From a virus: 20,018 bases of DNA. Shown piece after piece: positions 14,517 to 20,018 of the stretch (position 1 is its first letter; the number at the start of each line of letters is the position of its first letter). Location of the stretch: IMG/VR virus record IMGVR_UViG_3300031841_000134, positions 1 to 20,018 of that record. The stretch is one strand, 5' to 3'. The notes under the pieces are model-generated. The model saw only the letters and a program-made list of their open reading frames with translations. It did no database searches and was not told where the DNA came from. Both the position numbers and the translations under genes were made by a program.

Positions 14517-15481
14517 TGAAAAAAATGGGACCGCCTGAAAAAGATCCAAGTATGCTAGATCCTCAGTATTTAAAATATAAATCTAGCTATCTAAATTATT
14601 ATAAAAAAAATTATGCAAAAATTAAACAAAAAGCAAAAGATAGAAGATTAGAATTTAATAAAACACTTCCTTCTCTTAATCTTATTTGTACATATTGCAA
14701 TAAACCTTTTATTCTACCAGGAGTGAAAGAGAACGGACATAAACAAAAACCGGTTAAACATTGCAGTTATCTTTGTCAGAAAAGAGAAGAGCGACTTAGA
14801 AAATTGTGGATACCCAAATGGTTATATAATTTTTATTTAGAAAAAAAATTATTTAGAATTGTTACAGGTTTTAAAAATTCAAAATATAGTATGTTTTCAT
14901 GGAATAGACGTTGGAGAATATTAGGAAATCATAATTATACTTTTAAAATATTTTTTGCAGGGGTTTATTGGAAAAGACACGGTTGGTTTTGGAACCCTAA
15001 ATGTTTTTGGAGAAAAAAATTTAAATGGTTAGATAATTATAAAAGAAAAAAGTCAAAAGAAAATAGAATTAATTATGTTAAAATTTATTCAAAAAGTAAA
15101 AAACATAAACAATGGGTAATAGATTGGCAAAAACGACAATCTAAAAATTCAAACTTTAAAATAAGAAGGGCTTTAAGAGTTTCCATAGTAGGAGCACTTA
15201 AAAGACAAGGAGTAAGAAAACATCGAAAAACAGAAGAGCTTCTTGGAACTAGCAAAGTAAATGCAAGAAAACATATAGAATCTTTATTTAAATCTGGAAT
15301 GACATGGGAAAATCATGGTTTAGGTTGGGACAAGTGGCATATAGATCATATAATACCTTGTGCTGCTTTTGATTTAAAATGTCCAGTCCAACAACTAGCG
15401 TGCTGTCATTACAAAAATTTACAACCACTTTGGCAAGAAGATAATTATAAAAAAAGAGATAAATTATATGAAAACAATTAG
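14516..15481 (+). CDS. HNH homing endonuclease with N-terminal zinc ribbon
   Basis: A 321-aa very basic protein. Near the N-terminus four cysteines (Cys58, Cys61, Cys83, Cys87) form a CxxC...CxxxC zinc site. The middle is extremely Lys/Arg/Trp/Phe-rich and likely binds DNA. The C-terminal HNH nuclease has WHIDHIIP (His275, Asp277, His278), HYKNLQPLW (His298, Asn301) and DNYKKRDK (Asn310). Freestanding HNH enzymes of this type cut phage DNA at a target and are copied into it. Placement between primase and helicase genes is typical, as such elements settle in conserved replication genes. The composition looks even more AT-rich than its neighbours. It fits without disrupting either flanking gene: TAATG at its start and a 14-base overlap at its end. 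Confidence 0.9.
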   Translation: MKKMGPPEKDPSMLDPQYLKYKSSYLNYYKKNYAKIKQKAKDRRLEFNKTLPSLNLICTYCNKPFILPGVKENGHKQKPVKHCSYLCQKREERLRKLWIPKWLYNFYLEKKLFRIVTGFKNSKYSMFSWNRRWRILGNHNYTFKIFFAGVYWKRHGWFWNPKCFWRKKFKWLDNYKRKKSKENRINYVKIYSKSKKHKQWVIDWQKRQSKNSNFKIRRALRVSIVGALKRQGVRKHRKTEELLGTSKVNARKHIESLFKSGMTWENHGLGWDKWHIDHIIPCAAFDLKCPVQQLACCHYKNLQPLWQEDNYKKRDKLYENN

Positions 15482-16949
15482 AAAAATACTCGGGCCTCCC
15501 GGAACAGGGAAGACAACTAAACTGTTAAACTATGTGAAAACATTTTACAAACTAGGTACACCATTACATAAGATAGGTTACTTTGCCTTTACGACAAAAG
15601 CTGCAGACGAAGCTAAGAATAGAATGTTAGATTATCACACAGCATTAGAAGCAAAAGATATTCCATACTTTAAAACATTACATGCATTATGTTTTGCAGA
15701 GTTAGGACTAAAGAAAAGTAATGTCATGCAAGAAGAACATTACGAAGATATTGGTAGTGAAGTGGGTATAGAAGTTACCGTTTACACAAACGGAGAAGAG
15801 AAGACAGGCTTTGTAGATTCTGATAGCGAATACTTTAACATTATCAACGCAGCAAGGATCAAGGAAATAGATGTTATTGATGAATACAATACAGATTTAT
15901 ATTCTGAAAGCATCGATAAAAGATTATTAAAAATTTTAAAAGATGAGGTCGACAATTATAAAAAGTCTTACAAGTTAGTAGACTTTACCGACATGATTGA
16001 AAGATTTAATAAGTCTAATTTGTGTCCAAAGTTTGACGTAGTTATTATTGACGAAGCACAAGATCTATCGCCAATACAATGGAAAATGTTTGACATATTA
16101 AAGTCACAATCTAAACACATTATTTTAGCAGGCGATGATGACCAAGCTATTTACGGTTGGGCCGGAGCAGATGTTCACAGATTTCAGAAAGAAAAAGCAA
16201 AAGACATAGTTTTGCCACAATCTTACAGAGTGCCAAAAGCCGTGCAAACACTAGCTAATTGTATACTAGAACGTATACCAGAGGACAGAAAGTTGGTCAA
16301 AATATGGCAACCACGTGATGAAGAAGGATCTGTACAAAGAGTTACGTCAATAGAAGATGTGCCCCTTGAACAGGGAACATGGTTAATTCTAGGCAGAACA
16401 CATTCTAAACTTAGATCACTACAACAGCAGCTACACGACAGAGGTATTTATTACGAATACAAAAATAGAAAAAGTTATAATGAAAGATTATTTAGAAACA
16501 TTTTAAATTACGAACGATGGCGTGAAGGTACGCTGTTATCAATTACAGAATGCAGAGATCTATTTGAATTTTTAAATAAACCTTTTGATCACACAGATGA
16601 AAGACTTTATGATTTAAAAGAATTTGGCTACAGTATTACACAAAGATGGTACGAAGTGTTTGAGACACACCCAGAAGACAGTTTATACATACGATTAATG
16701 AGACAGAACGGAGAAGAATTATCTAAAGCATCAAGAGTAAAACTATCTACCATACACGCAGCAAAAGGTGGAGAAGCAGAAAATGTTTTACTTATTTTAG
16801 ATAACACAAAGAAAATAAGAGATGCGGTAGAGAAGGACCAAGACAAGAGAGAAGAAGAACACAGAGTTTGGTATGTGGGTGTAACACGTACAAAACAAAA
16901 CCTATACATCATGGAAGCAAAACAGGAGAGAAACGGATATGACATCTAA
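15468..16949 (+). CDS. UvrD/Rep-type superfamily 1 DNA helicase
   Basis: A 493-aa SF1A helicase. Motifs: Walker A GPPGTGKTT (9-17), motif Ia FAFTTKAADEAKNRM (39-53), motif II IIDEAQD (193-199), motif III AGDDDQAIYGWAGA (221-234), motif IV LPQSYRVP around 250, motif V TIHAAKGGEAENV near 430, and motif VI VWYVGVTRTKQNLYI near 470. It unwinds DNA 3' to 5' in known family members. It is shorter than UvrD (about 720 aa), with a reduced 2B region and no C-terminal extension, like many phage versions. The start at 15468 lies inside the HNH gene. With no DnaB-type helicase in the window, it may be the replicative helicase or act in repair and recombination. It overlaps the DUF3310 gene by 11 bases. 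Confidence 0.93.
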   Translation: MKTIRKILGPPGTGKTTKLLNYVKTFYKLGTPLHKIGYFAFTTKAADEAKNRMLDYHTALEAKDIPYFKTLHALCFAELGLKKSNVMQEEHYEDIGSEVGIEVTVYTNGEEKTGFVDSDSEYFNIINAARIKEIDVIDEYNTDLYSESIDKRLLKILKDEVDNYKKSYKLVDFTDMIERFNKSNLCPKFDVVIIDEAQDLSPIQWKMFDILKSQSKHIILAGDDDQAIYGWAGADVHRFQKEKAKDIVLPQSYRVPKAVQTLANCILERIPEDRKLVKIWQPRDEEGSVQRVTSIEDVPLEQGTWLILGRTHSKLRSLQQQLHDRGIYYEYKNRKSYNERLFRNILNYERWREGTLLSITECRDLFEFLNKPFDHTDERLYDLKEFGYSITQRWYEVFETHPEDSLYIRLMRQNGEELSKASRVKLSTIHAAKGGEAENVLLILDNTKKIRDAVEKDQDKREEEHRVWYVGVTRTKQNLYIMEAKQERNGYDI

Positions 16950-17175
16950 GAAAAAAGAAAACCCATACTTAAAACAAGTTTCGGGAACACATTACATGTA
17001 CATGGCCATACAGCCAGCAGAGTTTATAAACAAGAATAAGTTGCAATTTGCGGAGGGGAACGCTATAAAGTACATATGCAGACATGCAGTGAAAGGAAAA
17101 GCAGCCGACATAGAAAAAGCAATACACTATCTAGAAATGATACTGGAAAGAGATTATGAAAATACCAAAGTTTGA
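16939..17175 (+). CDS. DUF3310-family small protein (T7 gp1.7-related)
   Basis: A 78-aa protein matching the DUF3310 pattern: HYMYMAIQPAEFINKNKLQF, then EGNAIKYICRHAVKGKAADIEKA and IHYLEMILE. This domain is found in many phages and in T7 gp1.7, a nucleotide kinase; the present protein is little more than the domain itself and lacks the rest of gp1.7, so kinase activity is uncertain. A role in nucleotide supply fits its place between helicase and polymerase genes. AGGAG (16924-16928) gives it its own ribosome site. It overlaps the helicase gene by 11 bases and the polymerase gene by 20. Confidence 0.87.
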   Translation: MTSKKKENPYLKQVSGTHYMYMAIQPAEFINKNKLQFAEGNAIKYICRHAVKGKAADIEKAIHYLEMILERDYENTKV

Positions 17176-19012
17176 AGCACAGACTGAGTGGAATATTCCT
17201 ACAGAATTTCCAGATCTTAGACAGGTTGATGAGATTGCAATAGACTTAGAGACAAGAGATCCAGATCTTATAAAGAAAGGATCAGGAGCTGTGATTGGTA
17301 ATGGAGAAGTTATAGGCATAGCTGTTGCTACATCACATTACAAAGGATACTTTCCTATTGCGCACCAAGGTGGTGGCAACATGGATAAGAAAAGAGTTTT
17401 GTCTTGGTTAAAAGATGTACTTGAAGCTGACAGTACAAAAATATTTCACAACGCCATGTACGATGTTTGCTGGCTACGTGCTATGGGTTTTAAAATTAAT
17501 GGTGACATTGTAGATACAATGATAGCCGCAGCAATTACAGATGAGAATAGATTTAGATACGATCTTAATAGTTTATCATGGAAGTATTTAGGTTTTGGTA
17601 AGAACGAAGCTGCGTTAGCAGAAGCTGCAGCAGAGTGGGGTATCGATCCTAAGTCAGAAATGTACAAACTTCCATCATTACATGTAGGTTCTTATGCAGA
17701 ACGAGATGCCGAAGCTACGTTTGGTTTATGGCAAGAGATGAAAAAAGAAATTATACACCAGGATTTAGAAGATATATTTGATTTAGAAACAGAACTATTT
17801 CCGTGTCTAGTTGACATGAGATTTAAAGGCGTCAGGGTAGATGTAGAAGGCGCACACAAAATTAAAAAAGAACTTATAGAACAAGAACATAAATTACTTT
17901 ACGAAATTAAAAGAGAAACAAACATCGACACACAGATCTGGGCAGCTAGATCTATATCAGAAGTGTTTGATGTATTACGATTAGAGTATCCAAGAACAGA
18001 TAAAACACAAGCTCCAAGCTTTACCAAAAACTTTTTACAGGAACATAAACATCCTGTCGTGAACATGATTGCTAAAGCTAGGGAGATAAACAAAGCACAC
18101 ACAACATTTATAGATTCTATATTACGTTATCAGCATAAAGGCAGAATACATGCAGAGATTAATCAGCTAAGATCACAGACAGGTGGCACAGTGACAGGTA
18201 GATTTAGTTATCAGAATCCTAACCTGCAGCAAATACCTGCAAGGAACAAGGATCTAGGACCTAAGATAAGAAGTTTATTTATTCCAGAGGACGGTTGTAA
18301 GTGGGGATGTTTTGACTATTCACAACAAGAACCAAGACTCGTCGTACACTACGCAGCTTTGTATAAGTTGCCGTCAGTCTATGATGTTGTTGATGCATAC
18401 GAAACTGATCCTAACTCAGACTTCCACCAGACTGTAGCTGATATGGCTGACATACCTAGATCACAGGCCAAGACGATCAATTTGGGTCTTTTTTATGGCA
18501 TGGGTAAAAACAAATTACAGGCAGAGTTGGGTGTAACTAAAGACAAAGCTGCCGAACTATTTAATACGTATCATGCTAAAGTACCTTTTGTTAAACAGCT
18601 CATGGAGAAAGCATCTAACCGAGCACAGGACAGAGGACAGATAAGAACTTTACTAGGCAGACTATGCAGGTTTCATTTATGGGAACCGAATCAATTTGGT
18701 ATGCATAAAGCCATGACACACGAAGATGCGTTAAGGGAACATGGACCGGGGATCAAGAGGGCCTACACCTACAAAGCACTAAACAAATTAATACAAGGGT
18801 CCGCAGCTGACATGACAAAGAAGTCAATGTTAGAGCTTTACAAAGAAGGGATAATACCGCATATACAAATACACGACGAGCTTGATCTATCTATTGAGAC
18901 AGATGCTCAGGCTAAAAAGATTATTGAGATTATGGAAAACGCCGTAACTTTGGAAGTCCCAAACAAAGTAGACTACGAACACGGTAAAAATTGGGGAAGT
19001 ATAAATGATTAA
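17156..19012 (+). CDS. polA: family A DNA polymerase with 3'-5' exonuclease domain
   Basis: A 618-aa replicative polymerase. The N-terminal proofreading domain has Exo I IDLETRD (Asp30, Glu32), Exo II HNAMYDV (Asn99, Asp103) and Exo III YAERDAE (Tyr180, Asp184). The polymerase domain has motif A FDYSQQEPR (Asp387), motif B RSQAKTINLGLFYGMG (Lys439, Tyr447) and motif C IHDEL (His573 to Glu575), all intact. There is no 5'-3' exonuclease, as in T7 gp5 (about 704 aa), and the protein is shorter, with no obvious room for the thioredoxin-binding loop. The residue equivalent to E. coli Phe762 is Leu443, encoded at 18482-18484. ATG 17156 lies inside the DUF3310 gene with GGAAAGAG just upstream as ribosome site. 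It should copy the genome with primers from the AEP primase. Confidence 0.95.
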   Translation: MKIPKFEAQTEWNIPTEFPDLRQVDEIAIDLETRDPDLIKKGSGAVIGNGEVIGIAVATSHYKGYFPIAHQGGGNMDKKRVLSWLKDVLEADSTKIFHNAMYDVCWLRAMGFKINGDIVDTMIAAAITDENRFRYDLNSLSWKYLGFGKNEAALAEAAAEWGIDPKSEMYKLPSLHVGSYAERDAEATFGLWQEMKKEIIHQDLEDIFDLETELFPCLVDMRFKGVRVDVEGAHKIKKELIEQEHKLLYEIKRETNIDTQIWAARSISEVFDVLRLEYPRTDKTQAPSFTKNFLQEHKHPVVNMIAKAREINKAHTTFIDSILRYQHKGRIHAEINQLRSQTGGTVTGRFSYQNPNLQQIPARNKDLGPKIRSLFIPEDGCKWGCFDYSQQEPRLVVHYAALYKLPSVYDVVDAYETDPNSDFHQTVADMADIPRSQAKTINLGLFYGMGKNKLQAELGVTKDKAAELFNTYHAKVPFVKQLMEKASNRAQDRGQIRTLLGRLCRFHLWEPNQFGMHKAMTHEDALREHGPGIKRAYTYKALNKLIQGSAADMTKKSMLELYKEGIIPHIQIHDELDLSIETDAQAKKIIEIMENAVTLEVPNKVDYEHGKNWGSIND

Positions 19013-19014
19013 TT

Positions 19015-19665
19015 ATGGCTTACTTAAATGCAAACATTCCTGTAACATATGCTCAAATTAGGAGAGAATATTTATATGACCTTAAAAAACATCATGGTGA
19101 AGTTGAAGACTGCATTGTGTTTGGTATTACGGCTATTACTGGCCGTCCCATACTTTTTCATTGTATTATGGAAAATGGAGCTGTCTTCTATCGTCTACCG
19201 ATATCTGCATTTATTCAAAGAGGCTTTGATCCAAAGAACGTTCCTAAACGTAGACTTGATGAGTTGGAGCTTTGGAATTCTTTCAGTTATTATCCTGCTG
19301 TTACTAGTTGGGATATCTTAGACGGACAATCTGGCAAATACATAGGTAAAGATAAAAAATGGCACAGTGGTGCTTATTTATTTACGGTTGATTTTGCACA
19401 CCCAGAGAGTAATATAGTAGATACAGATCATTCTGAAATTCCGCACGAACATAAGTGCGCACACATACTTGCCTTAGATGATGGTAATTATGCGGCACAG
19501 CCAAACAACAGACTAATATGGGACATACCATCTTTTACAGTTAAAGATGAAATACCAGATTGGAAGGTGCAGACATCAGAGTGGAATGTAGAAGACACAC
19601 GTAAATGGAAGACCGAAGATACGGATAACTTCTTTTACGAAATTGAGGAGAAAAAAAATGATTAA
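19015..19665 (+). CDS. conserved phage protein of unknown function, 216 aa
   Basis: A 216-aa soluble protein starting two bases after the polymerase stop. The N-terminal half has YAQIRREYLYDLKKHHGEVE followed by DCIVFGITAITGRPILFHCI, then LPISAFI; the middle holds ELWNSFSYYPAVT and AYLFTVDFAHPES. I know this arrangement from uncharacterised proteins of marine T7-like phages, often near the polymerase gene, but no function. The C-terminus (about 185-216) has a Trp/Asp/Glu repeat-like pattern (WNVEDTRKWKTEDTDNFFYE) that reads as an acidic binding tail. No catalytic motif is obvious. It overlaps the next small gene by eight bases. Confidence 0.85.
   Translation: MAYLNANIPVTYAQIRREYLYDLKKHHGEVEDCIVFGITAITGRPILFHCIMENGAVFYRLPISAFIQRGFDPKNVPKRRLDELELWNSFSYYPAVTSWDILDGQSGKYIGKDKKWHSGAYLFTVDFAHPESNIVDTDHSEIPHEHKCAHILALDDGNYAAQPNNRLIWDIPSFTVKDEIPDWKVQTSEWNVEDTRKWKTEDTDNFFYEIEEKKND
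19645..19650 (+). promoter_or_regulatory. strong Shine-Dalgarno for the small gene at 19658
   Basis: GAGGAG lies seven bases before ATG 19658. It is among the best ribosome sites in the window and is a main reason to accept the following 33-codon frame as a gene. Confidence 0.65.
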
Positions 19666-19759
19666 TAAATGTAAAAATATTTGTTGCAGAGCATGGGACA
19701 AAGTTAAGTCTATTTGGAACAGATTTATAGATTGGTTTACAGCTGGTCTAGATAAGTAG
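19658..19759 (+). CDS. 33-aa amphipathic peptide
   Basis: A short frame beginning MINKCKNICCRAWDKVKSIW and ending WFTAGLDK. It has three cysteines near the N-terminus (Cys5, Cys9, Cys10), three tryptophans and a regular alternation of basic and hydrophobic residues from about 11 to 30, which would form an amphipathic helix able to lie on a membrane or bind a protein. The near-consensus ribosome site, the eight-base overlap with the upstream gene and the three-base gap before the next gene support it as real. I recognise no family. It could act on a host target or assist the membrane protein encoded next; both are guesses. Confidence 0.6.
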   Translation: MINKCKNICCRAWDKVKSIWNRFIDWFTAGLDK

Positions 19760-19762
19760 TTT

Positions 19763-20018
19763 ATGGCGTTAAAAATCGGAGAAGACCAGGCAGTACAGAT
19801 GCCTATGAAGACGGTTGCTAGCTTGATCACAATCGTCGCTATCGGCGTGTGGGGCTATTTTGGAATTGTAGAAAAATTAAATCAACACTCTACAAAATTA
19901 GAACTTATGGGTTCTGATCTTGAGAAAAATACAGAGTTTAGAATCAAATGGCCGCGTGGAGAACTGGGGGCGTTGCCCGCCGATTCTGAGCAATTCATGA
20001 TGATCGAGGATCTTTACA
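19763..20018 (+). CDS. membrane-anchored phage protein, 3' partial
   Basis: Open from ATG 19763 to the window edge, 85 codons visible. It begins MALKIGEDQAVQMPMKTVAS, has one membrane segment at about 17-36 (TVASLITIVAIGVWGYFGIV), then a charged, probably coiled-coil stretch (EKLNQHSTKLELMGSDLEKN) and a segment with KWPRGELGALPADSEQFMMI. The layout suggests a short cytoplasmic N-terminus and a coil on the other side of the membrane, though orientation is not proven. I associate the N-terminal MALKIGEDQAVQMPMKT pattern with uncharacterised marine phage proteins. Its DNA is visibly richer in G and C than its neighbours (for example 19948-19986). No clear Shine-Dalgarno; coupling to the small gene is likely. 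Confidence 0.75.
   Translation, partial: MALKIGEDQAVQMPMKTVASLITIVAIGVWGYFGIVEKLNQHSTKLELMGSDLEKNTEFRIKWPRGELGALPADSEQFMMIEDLY

Noticed and set aside
1-20018. CRISPR array, tRNA genes, insertion sequences or integrase
   Set aside because: No regularly spaced repeats, no tRNA-like cloverleaf, no transposase or integrase motifs were seen on either strand by eye.

Overview
The window reads as a continuous stretch of a tailed-phage genome. It is AT-rich and tightly packed: most neighbouring genes overlap or lie a few bases apart, and I see no tRNA, rRNA, insertion sequence, CRISPR array, integrase or repressor. The gene content (a very long protein of T7 gp16 size placed just before a holin-like gene and an M15 endolysin, a compact family A DNA polymerase, a DUF3310/gp1.7-type protein) and the protein style (Gly-Gly motifs, Lys/Asn/Ile-rich, A/T-ending codons) suggest a short-tailed, T7-like marine phage of the kind found in sea-water viromes. 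Pelagibacter (SAR11) or a similar AT-rich marine bacterium is a plausible host. That host call is inference from style; nothing in the window proves it.

Layout. Bases 1-8938, all on +, form a late structural block: the 3' part of a Gly-rich protein, three small proteins, three proteins probably delivered with or built into the virion (393, 291 and 492 aa), and a 1289-aa protein that I take to be the large internal virion/ejection protein. Most junctions here are TAATG stop-start overlaps, which suggests translational coupling in one long transcript. Bases 8931-9589 are a lysis pair: a one-membrane-segment holin-like protein and an M15-type zinc peptidase. Then a single gene runs on the minus strand (9635-11068): an SNF2-type DNA helicase/translocase.

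In the 45-base gap after the minus-strand gene's start (11069-11113) two sigma70-like promoters can be read, one per strand and physically overlapping. From there a + strand DNA-metabolism block runs to the window end: an unrecognised protein, a coiled-coil protein and its partner (possible ssDNA-binding role), an archaeo-eukaryotic (AEP) primase, an HNH homing endonuclease, a UvrD/Rep-type helicase, a DUF3310 protein, family A DNA polymerase with Leu at the position equivalent to E. coli Phe762, a conserved protein of unknown role, a 33-aa peptide, and the start of a membrane-anchored protein cut by the window edge.

How it works together. The replication set differs from T7: there is no TOPRIM primase/DnaB-type helicase fusion. 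An AEP primase, an SF1A helicase and an SNF2 enzyme would have to prime and open DNA for the polymerase. The points most worth a second look are the 54-base structured intergenic element (12822-12875) with three abutting dyads before the primase, the Gly-Gly motif shared by several neighbouring virion proteins, the overlapping divergent promoters, and the candidate Fe-S cysteines in the primase.
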